The position numbers were made by a program, and so were the translations under genes. A stretch of DNA of 64,000 nt from Cephaloticoccus sp. (lineage in GTDB: Bacteria > Verrucomicrobiota > Verrucomicrobiia > Opitutales > Opitutaceae), in assembly GCA_030833445.1 (NCBI GenBank), contig JAURHD010000011.1:1-64000 (forward strand), in the 5' to 3' direction. Under the pieces are notes generated by a model. It did not search any database and was not told where the DNA came from. It saw nothing but the letters and a program-made list of their open reading frames with translations. Shown piece after piece: positions 34,129 to 42,994 of this stretch; position 1 is the stretch's first letter, and every line of letters begins with the position of its first letter.

Positions 34129-36264
34129 ATGAATTCCGCTCCTTCGTTTCTGCGTGCTAAACCGGTCTGGTCCGCGACGTTGACCGGACAGATGAATATC
34201 TGGCTGAGCTTTCACGCCCGGTTGGAATTCATGCCCAAGCAACACGGTTTGTTGCGAGTGGCCGCGGCCCAAGCCTATCGGGTCCGCGCCAATGGAGTGG
34301 TGATGGCCCGCGGGCCGGCGCGCACCGCGCATGGGTTTGCCCGGATCGATGAGTGGCCGATCAGCGGCGACGTGTCGGGAGTCTTGGAATTGGTGATCGA
34401 AGTGATGGGCTACGGCGCGCCGACCTTTTGCTCCACCAATGAACCGGCCTTTCTGTGCACCGAGTTGGTGGTGGCGGGAAAGCCGGTGGTCTGGACCGCG
34501 GTGAAAGGCGGTGGGTTTACGGCGGAGCACCGGACCGAACGCGTGCAGAATGTGGAGCGCTACAGTTATCAACGCGCATTTGTAGAGGCCTATCGGCTGG
34601 GCAAATACGGTCAGATTTGGCAGGGCCCTGCTTATAATCCGATGACGCCGCACGCCTTGGCGTTGGTGAAACATCGCCGTCAATGGTTGGAGCGTGGCGT
34701 GGCCCTGACTGATTTATCAGAGCTTGCCGCCCTCAGGCCGGCGGTCCGTGGCACCACGACCAGCGACGCGAAGCTGATCAAGCTGGCGCCGAAATGGAAT
34801 CACCTGTTTGACGTGCCAAAGACCTCGGCCGGCTGGCCCTTGGATCAAGTGGCGTGGCCGTTGTTCAAAACCCTGGCGGCGGCCCGATTCAAAACGACTG
34901 CGAACGTAAAGCTCAGCTCGCGGACACCGACTTTGTTGAAAGCCAAGGAATGGTTGCGGGTGGATTTTGGCGCGGATCACACCGGTTTCCCCCAAATGCG
35001 GGCGGAGGTCAGCAAACCGACGCGGTTGCTTTTGATCTTCGACGAAATTCTCGTCGACGATCAACTGATGTTCAACCGCTCGGGGTGTGTGAACGCGCTC
35101 TGGCTTGAATTGGTGCCCGGCATGCGAATCGCTTTCGAAGCCTTCGAACCTTATACTTTCCGTTACCTGCAAGTGCTGGTTTGGAGCGGAGCCGCCGAGG
35201 TGTCCCGTTTCGGTCTGCGGCATTATCGCAATGCGCTGCCGCTGCGGAAGGCCCCGCGCTCGATCAACCGACCGGCCGCCTTGGTGCGGGAGGCGGCGTT
35301 GAGCAGTTTCCGGCAAAACGCGCTGGATGTTTTCATGGATTGCCCGGCCCGGGAACGCGCAGGTTGGTTGTGCGACAGCTTGTTTGCGGCGCGGGCGGAA
35401 TGGCATCTTTGCGGAGACAATCCGATCGAACGGGCTTTTTTGGAAAACTACCTGCGGCCGGCGAAGTTTGCCGATCTCCCGGCCGGGATGGTGGCGATGT
35501 GCTATCCGGCGGAGACGTTGAACAAGCAGTTCATTCCGAACTGGGCGATGTTTCTGGTGCTCGAACTGGATGAGACGCGGCGGAAACGCCGACTACCCGC
35601 GGAGTGGCAACCGATGATCGAGCGGCGCGTGCGCGGGCTGGTGCGCTATTTCAAGCGGTTCGAAAACGAACTGGGCCTACTGGAGAAACTGGAGAGCTGG
35701 GTTTTCGTCGAGTGGTCGAAGGCCAACGAGTTTGTGCAGGACGTGAACTTCCCTTCGAACATGCTCTATGCGGCCACCCTTCGCTCCGCGGCACGGCTGC
35801 TGAGCGAACCGGCCTTGGCCAAGCAGGCGCAGGCCATCGAAGCCACGATCCGCAAACTGGCGTGGCGCGACGGTCGGTTTGTGGACAACGCGGTGCGCGA
35901 TGCGGCGGGTAAGCTCAATGTCACCGATCACGCGAGCGAGGTCTGCCAATACTACGCGTTCTATTTCGGGATCACCTCGCCGCGGAAACAGCCGGCATTG
36001 TGGCGCCGCTTGGTCAAGGCTGACTATGGCTCGCTTTATCCCGCCAATGTATTTGTCGGCAAGATCATGCGGCTGGACCTGCTTATCACCCACGGAGAAT
36101 ACGCGGCGGCCCGCCGGGAGATCCTGCGCAGCTACCTGTCGATGGCGAAACTGACCGGCACGTTGTGGGAGCTCTTTGAAAAAAATGTGAGCTGCAACCA
36201 CGGGTTCACCGCTTACATCGCGGTCTTGATTGACCGTTTGGAAAAATTGCAGGGTAAGTCATGA
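34129..36264 (+). CDS. Alpha-L-rhamnosidase-like protein (GH78-type six-hairpin)
   Basis: A 711-aa protein. The motif DVFMDCPARERAGWLCDS at residues ~400-417 is a hallmark of bacterial alpha-L-rhamnosidases (D-C-P-x-R-E-R-x-G-W), which cleave terminal rhamnose by inversion. Around it lie an N-terminal beta region (~1-370) and the helical barrel (~385-700). No signal peptide, so it would act on imported rhamnosides. The isomerase gene at 36261 overlaps its stop by four bases (ATGA), so they are translationally coupled. rhaT at 15638 fits the same diet. Confidence 0.85.
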   Translation: MNSAPSFLRAKPVWSATLTGQMNIWLSFHARLEFMPKQHGLLRVAAAQAYRVRANGVVMARGPARTAHGFARIDEWPISGDVSGVLELVIEVMGYGAPTFCSTNEPAFLCTELVVAGKPVVWTAVKGGGFTAEHRTERVQNVERYSYQRAFVEAYRLGKYGQIWQGPAYNPMTPHALALVKHRRQWLERGVALTDLSELAALRPAVRGTTTSDAKLIKLAPKWNHLFDVPKTSAGWPLDQVAWPLFKTLAAARFKTTANVKLSSRTPTLLKAKEWLRVDFGADHTGFPQMRAEVSKPTRLLLIFDEILVDDQLMFNRSGCVNALWLELVPGMRIAFEAFEPYTFRYLQVLVWSGAAEVSRFGLRHYRNALPLRKAPRSINRPAALVREAALSSFRQNALDVFMDCPARERAGWLCDSLFAARAEWHLCGDNPIERAFLENYLRPAKFADLPAGMVAMCYPAETLNKQFIPNWAMFLVLELDETRRKRRLPAEWQPMIERRVRGLVRYFKRFENELGLLEKLESWVFVEWSKANEFVQDVNFPSNMLYAATLRSAARLLSEPALAKQAQAIEATIRKLAWRDGRFVDNAVRDAAGKLNVTDHASEVCQYYAFYFGITSPRKQPALWRRLVKADYGSLYPANVFVGKIMRLDLLITHGEYAAARREILRSYLSMAKLTGTLWELFEKNVSCNHGFTAYIAVLIDRLEKLQGKS

Positions 36265-37082
36265 GCCATACATCCCGCTTGCATGTCTACGCGACGGCCT
36301 GGTCGTTGCGCGAGTATCCCACCAAGACGGACGAGTGGTCTTGGGCGAAGAAATTCGCGGCGATCCGTGACGCGGGTTTCGCCGGCATCATGTCACCCCC
36401 ACGAGAGGAATTGGCCGGCCGAGGCGATCTCGTTTACTGGTCGATCGGCAGTCTGGGCGTGAAGCACGACGTGGGGGCGTTCTTCGACCAAGTGAAAGAA
36501 CTGGGGGCGACCCATGCGACGATCCAACTCGGTGATGTGGATACTCCCGTGCGGGATGCGATTGGGGTGGCGCAACGCGTGATGATCGCCTCGGTCGAGG
36601 CCGGGATTCCCGCGACGATCGAGGCCCATCGGGATACCTTTACGGAAACGCCGGAAAAGATGTGGGCGCTGTGTGATGGTTACCGTGAACTCACGGGAGA
36701 AATCCTGCCAGTGTGTTTTGATCATTCGCATTTCGCGGTCGTGCGGCATTTCGCCGCGCCCTACTGGCCGAAGCTCAATGAGCGTCCGGATATTTTGGCG
36801 GGTTGTCCGCGCTTTCACATGCGGCCCTTCACCGGGCATCACTGTCAGATTCCCGCGACCCTCGACGGCGTGAAGCGCACCCCGGAATATGCGCTCTGGA
36901 GCGACTATGCGCGCGAGCTGATGCGTTTTCTCAAGACCCAAGGCACCGCGACGGACATTCACATGGTGCCGGAGCTGGGTAACGCCGCGCCGGCCTATGG
37001 GTTGTCCTGTTTTCCCGATATCTGGGAAGACGCAAAAGTCATCGGCGCCGATTTGCGGCGTTGGTGGGACGAGTTGGTCTGA
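36261..37082 (+). CDS. Sugar phosphate isomerase/epimerase (xylose isomerase-like TIM barrel)
   Basis: A 273-aa protein. Metal-ligand segments typical of the fold: ATIEAHRDTFTE, VCFDHSHFAV, RFHMRPFTGHH and HMVPELGN. The ATG overlaps the stop of the rhamnosidase-like gene (ATGA), pointing to joint function, for example isomerisation of the released sugar. The exact substrate is not predictable. A terminator-like REP cluster follows. Confidence 0.87.
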   Translation: MSHTSRLHVYATAWSLREYPTKTDEWSWAKKFAAIRDAGFAGIMSPPREELAGRGDLVYWSIGSLGVKHDVGAFFDQVKELGATHATIQLGDVDTPVRDAIGVAQRVMIASVEAGIPATIEAHRDTFTETPEKMWALCDGYRELTGEILPVCFDHSHFAVVRHFAAPYWPKLNERPDILAGCPRFHMRPFTGHHCQIPATLDGVKRTPEYALWSDYARELMRFLKTQGTATDIHMVPELGNAAPAYGLSCFPDIWEDAKVIGADLRRWWDELV

Positions 37083-37101
37083 CGCGGTCCCGGTAAATTT
37101 G

Positions 37102-37126
37102 GTGCGCGAAAATCGCGCACGGCTAC
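37102..37126. repeat. Single GTAG-type REP (inverted orientation)
   Basis: GTGCGCGA-AAA-TCGCGCAC (37102-37120) forms an 8-bp stem, followed by CTAC at 37123-37126, the reverse of a GTAG head. It lies between two convergent genes, 40 bp from the doublet at 37167. Confidence 0.65.
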
Positions 37127-37166
37127 CCACAGATAGGTTCAGTTTAATTCGTATAAATTATCCACG

Positions 37167-37213
37167 GTAGCCGGCCTCGTTGAGGCCGGACCGGGGTCAG
37201 CGACCCCGGCTAC
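37167..37213. repeat. GTAG-type REP doublet
   Basis: GTAG (37167-37170), hairpin CCGGCCTC-GTT-GAGGCCGG, one base, hairpin CCGGGGTC-AGC-GACCCCGG, then CTAC (37210-37213). Perfect 8-bp stems in both halves. Between the convergent isomerase (+) and M55 peptidase (-) genes. Confidence 0.82.
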
Positions 37214-37254
37214 ATTTGTCCCACCACTGACTATCCCAATCTTGAGATATGGCA

Positions 37255-38085
37255 TTAACTCGCTGGCGGGGTCCAATCTGCGCTCGGCCAACTGTAGATG
37301 TAACGGGGGTCGTCAATCGTCCACTCCACCATGCGCGGGTGGGGACGGCGCACATGCGGAATGACGGCGCGTTCATCGGCGAGGGCGCTCCAACCGTATT
37401 CGACGCCCACATCGATTGGGGTGGGGAGTTGCCAGAGCTGGGCGTCTTTCACGTATTTTAGTGCGGCAGCGACATCGGCGCGGATTTGTGCGCGAACTTC
37501 ATCCGGGGGATAAAGTTCACAGGTGGCCCAACCGGTGCCGCGTTTGGTGGCGGTCGTTTGCACCCAGGGGAACAAGCGGTTTGCTTCTTCACCGAGTGAT
37601 TCGTCGCCCGAAACATGAATCAGCGGCACGCCCTGCGCACCGGCGAACAAGGCGAGTTGGCTCATCTCCCCATGTTCCTCGCCATTGATCAGGTAGCGGC
37701 AGATTTCCTTGGGGCACTGGGTGTGATCGAGAAAGGCATGCAGGGTGCCGGCCATGGCGTGTTGTCCGACCATGAGGACACCGGCCATCGTGGCATCGAG
37801 GCCTTCGAAGTGCAGCGGCGCACCGCTGACAATTTTACGCAGGGTGGCCCGGGGATCGAGTTTGACCCGGTTGAAGGCGGACTGGCGGTTGCGGCCGTGG
37901 CCGTCCCACACGATGACCTCGGTGGCGCCGGCATCGAAACATCCCGCCACCGTGGCGTTGGTGTCGGCGGCGAGTTGGTCGAGGCCGTGGAGATACCGGG
38001 GATCGTGATCGTCCGTGGCGTAGCACTGGTCCCAATCGTCCACTCCGGCCAAGCCTTCCATGTCTGTCATGATGCCGATCTTCAT
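37255..38085 (-). CDS. M55 family D-aminopeptidase-like metallopeptidase (DppA family)
   Basis: A 276-aa cytosolic protein. Metal motifs are those of DppA: D8-x-E10 (MTDMEGLAG), H63 in WDGHGRN, H109 in GQHAMAGTLHAF and a Glu in INGEEHGEMS. DppA-like enzymes release D-amino acids from peptides and form a decameric ring. A role in cell-wall peptide recycling is plausible. Separated from its convergent neighbour by the REP cluster. Confidence 0.93.
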   Translation of the reverse strand: MKIGIMTDMEGLAGVDDWDQCYATDDHDPRYLHGLDQLAADTNATVAGCFDAGATEVIVWDGHGRNRQSAFNRVKLDPRATLRKIVSGAPLHFEGLDATMAGVLMVGQHAMAGTLHAFLDHTQCPKEICRYLINGEEHGEMSQLALFAGAQGVPLIHVSGDESLGEEANRLFPWVQTTATKRGTGWATCELYPPDEVRAQIRADVAAALKYVKDAQLWQLPTPIDVGVEYGWSALADERAVIPHVRRPHPRMVEWTIDDPRYIYSWPSADWTPPAS

Positions 38086-38178
38086 GCCGGGGTAGCGTGG
38101 CGGTATTTCCCTTCATTTCGAGAATTGAAATGAGATGAACTTGACGGAGACGAAACCCTGCGCGCTCATCGGCGTGCG

Positions 38179-38484
38179 ATGTCATGGATTAAGACCTCTA
38201 TTGGACGGTTGCGGGTGATCGGCTTCTGGGAAGGCGTGTCTTTCCTCGTGCTGCTCGGCATTGCGATGCCGTTAAAATATATTTGGGGGCATCCCGAGGC
38301 GGTGCGCGTGGTGGGGATGGCCCACGGAATCCTATTTCTGCTCTATCTTTGGGCGGCGATCCAAGCGGCGGTGGAGCACAACTGGAATTGGCGGCGCACT
38401 TTGCTCGTGCTGGTGGCCAGTCTGCTGCCGGCCGGTCCCTTTGTGGTGGAGGCGAAACTGCTGCGACCGGAATCCGCGCAGTGA
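38179..38484 (+). CDS. DUF3817 small membrane protein
   Basis: A 101-aa protein with three hydrophobic segments. RVIGFWEGVSFLVLLGIAMP and KYIWGHPEAVRVVGMAHGIL are typical of the DUF3817/YdzA-type family of unknown function. GTGA overlap with the following glycerophosphodiesterase gene indicates cotranscription. Confidence 0.85.
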   Translation: MSWIKTSIGRLRVIGFWEGVSFLVLLGIAMPLKYIWGHPEAVRVVGMAHGILFLLYLWAAIQAAVEHNWNWRRTLLVLVASLLPAGPFVVEAKLLRPESAQ

Positions 38485-39428
38485 ACCAACAGATCATCGC
38501 ACACCGCGGGGCTTCGGGTTATCGACCGGAAAACACGGCGATCGCTATGTCGCTGGCGCACGCGCAAGGCGCAGACTGGCTCGAATGCGATGTGGTGCTG
38601 ACGCGGGATGGTGAAGTATTGGTGCTGCACGACGTGGAATTGGATTTGCTGACCGATGTGGCCGCGCGGTTTCCCGACCGGGCGAGATCGGACGGGCGTT
38701 ATTACGTCATCGATTTTTCGCTGGAGGAAATTCGGACCCTCCGTAGTGGCGAACGGCGCGTTCTGTCCACCGGGCAGCCCGCCTATGCCGGTCGTTTTGA
38801 GATCCCGCCCGAGCCGCAACCGTTGATGACCTTGGAAGAGTTTGTGCAGTTGGTGCAGCAATTGAATGCGCGCGCGAATCGACAGGCCGGCTTGTGCGTG
38901 GAATTGAAACAGCCGTTGTATCATGAACGAGCCGGAGTCGATCTGGTGGCTCCCACCGTGGAAATTCTGACCCGCCACGGTTTCAATACACCGGAGGCCC
39001 GCTGCATGCTGTTGAGTTTTGAGCCGACGGTGTTGAAACAGCTGCGGCAAGAGCGGCATTGGCGCGGTGGGTTATTGCAATTGATCGGGCCGCCGGAATG
39101 GGGCGAAAGCGATTGCGACTACGCGCGCTTACTTACGCCGGAAGGCCTGGCTGAAATCGCCACGTATGCGGAGTGGGTGGGGGCTCATTTACCGCAGGTG
39201 GTGGCACTGGCCCCGGGGGTGCCGCCCCGTTCCACCGGGTTTGTGGAGGCGGCGCATGCGTGCGGATTGAACGTGGGATCTTATACCTTTCAACACGAAG
39301 GATTATCCTCGGGACTGGCGCTTGGCGCGTTGCTGGATTTTGCCTTCGGGCCCCTGGACTTGAATGCGGTGATCAGTGATTTTCCCGACGAAGCGGTGGC
39401 GGCTTTGGACCGTCGGCAGGCCGGATAA
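38481..39428 (+). CDS. Glycerophosphodiester phosphodiesterase family protein
   Basis: 315 aa from GTG 38481, which overlaps the stop of the DUF3817 gene. The N-terminus QIIAHRGASGYRPENT contains the catalytic H and R, followed by ECDVVLTRDGEVLVLHD with metal ligands and the second His. ELKQPLYHE supplies a further acidic ligand. It hydrolyses glycerophosphodiesters to glycerol-3-phosphate and an alcohol. With no signal peptide it is probably cytosolic (UgpQ-like), but the length of the middle insertion resembles GlpQ. Confidence 0.92.
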   Translation: MNQQIIAHRGASGYRPENTAIAMSLAHAQGADWLECDVVLTRDGEVLVLHDVELDLLTDVAARFPDRARSDGRYYVIDFSLEEIRTLRSGERRVLSTGQPAYAGRFEIPPEPQPLMTLEEFVQLVQQLNARANRQAGLCVELKQPLYHERAGVDLVAPTVEILTRHGFNTPEARCMLLSFEPTVLKQLRQERHWRGGLLQLIGPPEWGESDCDYARLLTPEGLAEIATYAEWVGAHLPQVVALAPGVPPRSTGFVEAAHACGLNVGSYTFQHEGLSSGLALGALLDFAFGPLDLNAVISDFPDEAVAALDRRQAG

Positions 39429-39477
39429 TCGAAAAACGTGACTGGCGAAAATTTCAAACCGACCCCAGAGTAGCGGG

Positions 39478-40380
39478 ATGTTAAACCGGATATTGCTGGG
39501 TGGGATTGCCTTGATGTTGCTGAGTGCCGGGCCGGTAGTGTCGGCCGTGGAGACCGACGCTTATCTCCCGGAAGTCGAGGCGTGGCGGGCATCCCGCGTT
39601 GAACGACTGACGGCCCCGGGCGGCTGGTTGAGTTTGGTGGGGCTGCATTTTCTCGAACCCGAGGGAAACACCGTCGGCACCGCGGAGGATAACCAGATCG
39701 TGATCAAGGCGGGGCCGGACCATCTCGGCACCGTCACCTTGAATGCAGATGGCAGCGTGCACCTGCAGGTAAATCCCGGCACCGGGGTCAAGGTGGACGA
39801 CCGCGAGGTGTTGTCCGCCGAACTGGAGCCAGATTCTGATGGCGAGCCGACGATAGTCACGGCGGGGTCCATGAGTTTTTATGTGATCAACCGCGGGGGC
39901 AAACTGGCCCTGCGGGTGAAGGATAGTGAATCGGCGCGTCGCCGGGATTTTGCCGGCATCGATCATTATCCGATTGATCCGAGCTGGCGGATTGAGGCGC
40001 GCTGGGTGCCGTTTGATCGCCCACGCGATCTGATGATCAAGAATATCCTGGGTCAGGAATCGAACGCACTGGTGTTGGGCAAGGTCGTCTTCGAACGCGA
40101 GGGTCGCACGATCGAGCTGTTGCCGCTGCAGGAAACCTTGGGCGAACCGTTGTTCTTCATTATTGCGGATGAAACCAGCGGCAAAGAAACCTACGGGGCG
40201 GCTCGCTTTGTTTATGCCGATGCACCGGTGGATGGCAAAGTGGTGATTGATTTCAATCTGGCGGTAAATCCACCCTGTGCGTTCACGCCGTTTGCCACCT
40301 GTCCATTGCCTCCCGCAGAAAACGTGATGCCCATTGCCGTCACCGCCGGGGAGAAGGACTATCACGGCGAACACGAATAA
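39478..40380 (+). CDS. DUF1684 domain secreted protein
   Basis: 300 aa with a clear signal peptide (LLGGIALMLLSAGPVVSAVE). GGWLSLVGLHFLEPEGNTVGT and the C-terminal NPPCAFTPFATCPLPPAEN are diagnostic of DUF1684, a family of unknown function common in Bacteroidetes and Actinobacteria. The two Cys near the end may form a disulfide. It is followed by a redoxin gene with 38 bp spacing, possibly the same transcript. Confidence 0.9.
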   Translation: MLNRILLGGIALMLLSAGPVVSAVETDAYLPEVEAWRASRVERLTAPGGWLSLVGLHFLEPEGNTVGTAEDNQIVIKAGPDHLGTVTLNADGSVHLQVNPGTGVKVDDREVLSAELEPDSDGEPTIVTAGSMSFYVINRGGKLALRVKDSESARRRDFAGIDHYPIDPSWRIEARWVPFDRPRDLMIKNILGQESNALVLGKVVFEREGRTIELLPLQETLGEPLFFIIADETSGKETYGAARFVYADAPVDGKVVIDFNLAVNPPCAFTPFATCPLPPAENVMPIAVTAGEKDYHGEHE

Positions 40381-40418
40381 ACTTTGGAATAGATCAGCGC
40401 CAAACCACTCTACCTTTT

Positions 40419-41042
40419 ATGAAAATCACCCGCACCCTCGGCATTTGGCTACTCTCATCACTCGTCGTCTTTGCCGGTCTCCAGCCCGCTGATTCCCAGG
40501 AAACGGTTGCGCCCTTGGCGGTGGGGAGCACGGCACCGGCGGCCATCGTAAAAACCGCGGAAGGGACTGCGGTCGACCTTGGCGAACTGGTGCGGACGAA
40601 ACCCACCATCCTCATATTTTATCGCGGCGGTTGGTGTCCCTATTGCAACACGCACTTGGCGGAATTGCAGACGATCGAACCGAAGTTGATGGAACTCGGA
40701 TACCAGATTGTGGCCGTCAGCGCCGACCGGCCGGAATCCATGCCGCCGACATTGGCGAAGAATCATTTGAACTATCAACTGCTGTCTGATCGCGAAATGC
40801 AGGCGTCCGCGGCCTATGGGATCGCCTTCCGGGTGCCGAAGGATATCGTGGAGAAATACGGCAAGTGGAACATCGACCTGGCCCCGGTGCCGGGGGATGA
40901 CTCCCTGCGTTGGCTGCCGGTGCCCGCGGTGTTTGTGATCGATGGAGTCGGCACGGTGCGATTTGTGCACAGTAATTCCGATTACAAGGTGCGCATCGCG
41001 ACCGAGGACCTGCTGGAAGCAGCGCAAGCCGCCCAAGAGTAA
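40419..41042 (+). CDS. Secreted peroxiredoxin-like (AhpC/TSA-type) protein
   Basis: 207 aa with a signal peptide (IWLLSSLVVFAGLQPADS). The thioredoxin-fold motif FYRGGWCPYCNTHLAEL has two Cys (CxxC), as in the 'peroxiredoxin-like' group, which reduces peroxides or disulfides in the periplasm. PTIL and VPAVFVIDGVGTVRFVH are further fold elements. Downstream of DUF1684 on the same strand. Confidence 0.9.
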   Translation: MKITRTLGIWLLSSLVVFAGLQPADSQETVAPLAVGSTAPAAIVKTAEGTAVDLGELVRTKPTILIFYRGGWCPYCNTHLAELQTIEPKLMELGYQIVAVSADRPESMPPTLAKNHLNYQLLSDREMQASAAYGIAFRVPKDIVEKYGKWNIDLAPVPGDDSLRWLPVPAVFVIDGVGTVRFVHSNSDYKVRIATEDLLEAAQAAQE

Positions 41043-41302
41043 TGGGGTTCAGCGCTGATCGGTAACGGCTTCAACCGTTGCATTGCCGGACAAGTCCGGC
41101 CGCTGGTTTAACACGAGAAAATCGTGTGCGGGTAGATCGTGAGCCGGTTGGGGCTTTGGCGGTTGGCTGATCATTTGCGGTCGACTGGACCGGGGACGCA
41201 TAGGCTGCGGCCACAGGCGATTGAACGGTGTTTCGGCGGTGATGGGATGCATGGTATTGGGTGGGTTGACCCACTCCCTTGCCGCACCGGGGAAATAAAA
41301 AA

Positions 41303-41327
41303 CCCCTCCGGTGTGGCACCGGAGGGG
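41303..41327 (-). terminator. Strong terminator reading on the minus strand
   Basis: CCCCTCCGGTG-TGG-CACCGGAGGGG is an 11-bp perfect stem; read on the minus strand it is followed by TTTTTTATTT (A-run at 41296-41302 on the plus strand). It ends the small reverse transcript unit at 41347-41448. The stretch 41043-41601 otherwise holds this unit, a second terminator and a REP; 41043-41295 shows nothing recognisable. Confidence 0.88.
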
Positions 41328-41346
41328 TAAAGTTGTTGGCGAACAA

Positions 41347-41448
41347 TCAAACCCCTCGCGGTGCGATGGTAACGGAAATGGCGGAGACTGCGACCACAGA
41401 GACGTGGACGAAGGCAGCGCGCACTGACGTTTTACCGCTTAGGTTCAT
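41347..41448 (-). CDS. Possible 33-aa hydrophobic small protein
   Basis: Between two minus-strand terminators lies a 33-codon frame from ATG 41448, with N-terminus MNLSGKTSVRAAFVHVSVV followed by a further small-residue hydrophobic stretch and a TAPRGV-like end. It resembles a signal-like or membrane-active peptide. No good ribosome binding site. The own-terminator context suggests that a short transcript is made here, coding or not. Confidence 0.35.
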   Translation of the reverse strand: MNLSGKTSVRAAFVHVSVVAVSAISVTIAPRGV

Positions 41449-41458
41449 GTTGCGTGGC

Positions 41459-41483
41459 GAAAAAAGCCCGGATGTTCGTCCGG
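41459..41483 (-). terminator. Terminator after the GNAT/oxidoreductase transcript (minus strand)
   Basis: CCGGA (41468-41472) pairs with TCCGG (41479-41483); on the minus strand the stem is followed by GCTTTTTT. It lies ~120 bases beyond the stop of the GNAT gene at 41602. Confidence 0.7.
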
Positions 41484-41505
41484 TGTCAAGTCCCGGAATG
41501 GAGAG

Positions 41506-41530
41506 GTAGGGTCGGACCGCCGGACCGACC
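41506..41530. repeat. Single GTAG-type REP
   Basis: GTAG (41506-41509) followed by the imperfect palindrome GGTCGGACC-GCC-GGACCGACC with one mismatch. Located in the convergent gap between the redoxin and GNAT genes. Confidence 0.55.
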
Positions 41531-41601
41531 GCGAATGGCCAACGGCGCGCCCAGCCGGCGCGCGATAGCCTTGGCGACGGCGTGCGATCCCGCCCCACAA
41601 T

Positions 41602-41877
41602 TCATTTCGCGAGCAGATCCTGAAACTCGGGGTGGCGCTCGATGAATGTGGCCACATAGGAACACTGTGGGATCACCGTCCGTTGTTGCGCCCGTGCGTC
41701 GGCGAGTGCCCTCCGCACGAGCTTTTCGGCAATGCCCTGTCCGCGGAATTCCGGCGGCACAAAGGTATGGGTGAGCGCCATGCAACCGTCCGTGAGTTCA
41801 TAATCCAGCACGGCCTGGGCCGCATCGGTCTGATACACGTAACGGGATTCCGCGGACCAGTGTTGAACCTCAGGCAT
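41602..41877 (-). CDS. Small GNAT-like acetyltransferase (YjdJ/PF14542 type)
   Basis: 91 aa, a minimal GNAT fold. LTHTFVPPEFRGQGIAEKLV holds the acetyl-CoA loop, and CSYVATFIERHPEFQDLL is the characteristic end of the YjdJ family. The function of this family is not known in detail. It overlaps the stop of the upstream oxidoreductase gene by 8 bp, so they form an operon. Confidence 0.9.
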   Translation of the reverse strand: MPEVQHWSAESRYVYQTDAAQAVLDYELTDGCMALTHTFVPPEFRGQGIAEKLVRRALADARAQQRTVIPQCSYVATFIERHPEFQDLLAK

Positions 41878-42976
41878 CGAGCACGTTGTCGGGGAGTTTT
41901 GGCACCAGCAAATTCGGTCGAACCGCCGGGGTCTTGATCGAAACGTGGCGCCCGGTGGTCGAGGACTTTTCGAAAGCCGCCATCACCTCGACGACGTGGG
42001 TGACGAGTTCGCCGTTGCAGCGGTATTTGCGGCGGCGACGCAGCAGTGAATACGCCATGTCGGCCACGCCGGTGCCGCGCAACCGTTGGTCCGAGTGGGT
42101 CAACGGATGATCGGTGAATTCCTTTTCACCGGCGCGCTTGATGCTCACGGGTCCCTCGAAGGTGTTGGGATTCGGCACGAGCATGGTGCCCTCGCTGCCG
42201 TAGAGGGTGATGAACGACCGGTCTTGGCTCGGCCACACATCGAAGCTCATGATGATCGTCACGATGGCGCCGTTGGTAAATTCCATGGTGCCGGCGTAAT
42301 GGGTCGGCACTTCGACCTTCACCTTTTTGCCATTGAGCGGCTGGCTGGTGATTGTGCGGTGCGAGAACGAGGCGCGGGTGGAACCGCTGACGCGTTTGAC
42401 GGGACCGAGGAGGTTGACCAACGCGGTGATGTAGTAGGGGCCCATGTCGAACATGGGGCCGCCGCCGGGTTTGTAATAAAATTCCGGCGCGGGGTGCCAT
42501 GATTCGTGGCCGCGGCCCATGCAATAGGCGGTGCCGGCGACTGGTTTACCGATCAAGCCGTCATCCAACAGCTGGCGCGAAGTCTGAATGCCGCCGCCGA
42601 GAAAGGTGTCGGGTGCGCCACCGACCAGCAGATTTTTGCGCTTGGCGAGAGCCAGCACGCGCTTGGCTTCTTTCAGGTCGAGACCGAAGGGTTTCTCGAC
42701 GTAGGCATGTTTACCCGCGTTGAGGATGCGCTCGTTTACCTTCGCGTGGGCCTGCGGGATAGTGAGATTCACCACGATCTCGATTTCCGGATCGGCCAGC
42801 AGTTCGTCCACCGTGCAGGCACGCACGCCGTATTCCCTGGCTTTCTCCTCGGCGCGCGGCCGATCGATGTCGGCGCAGGCCACGAGATCGAGGATGTCGT
42901 AGCGCTTGCAGCCGGCGAAATAGGCTTTGCTGATGTTACCGCAGCCGATGAGGCCGATCTTTACTTTACGTGGCAT
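41870..42976 (-). CDS. Gfo/Idh/MocA family NAD(P)-dependent oxidoreductase
   Basis: 368 aa. The Rossmann motif GLIGCGNISKAYF at the N-terminus and the conserved EKPFGLDLKEA (E-K-P, ~94-96) define the family, which oxidises sugars, inositols or glycans. HPAPEFYYKPGGGPMFDMGPYY belongs to the C-terminal substrate domain. No signal peptide. First gene upstream of the small GNAT gene; a DsbA-type gene lies 18 bp upstream on the same strand. Confidence 0.93.
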   Translation of the reverse strand: MPRKVKIGLIGCGNISKAYFAGCKRYDILDLVACADIDRPRAEEKAREYGVRACTVDELLADPEIEIVVNLTIPQAHAKVNERILNAGKHAYVEKPFGLDLKEAKRVLALAKRKNLLVGGAPDTFLGGGIQTSRQLLDDGLIGKPVAGTAYCMGRGHESWHPAPEFYYKPGGGPMFDMGPYYITALVNLLGPVKRVSGSTRASFSHRTITSQPLNGKKVKVEVPTHYAGTMEFTNGAIVTIIMSFDVWPSQDRSFITLYGSEGTMLVPNPNTFEGPVSIKRAGEKEFTDHPLTHSDQRLRGTGVADMAYSLLRRRRKYRCNGELVTHVVEVMAAFEKSSTTGRHVSIKTPAVRPNLLVPKLPDNVLDA

Positions 42977-42994
42977 AACGTTGCTTGGGGTGGG

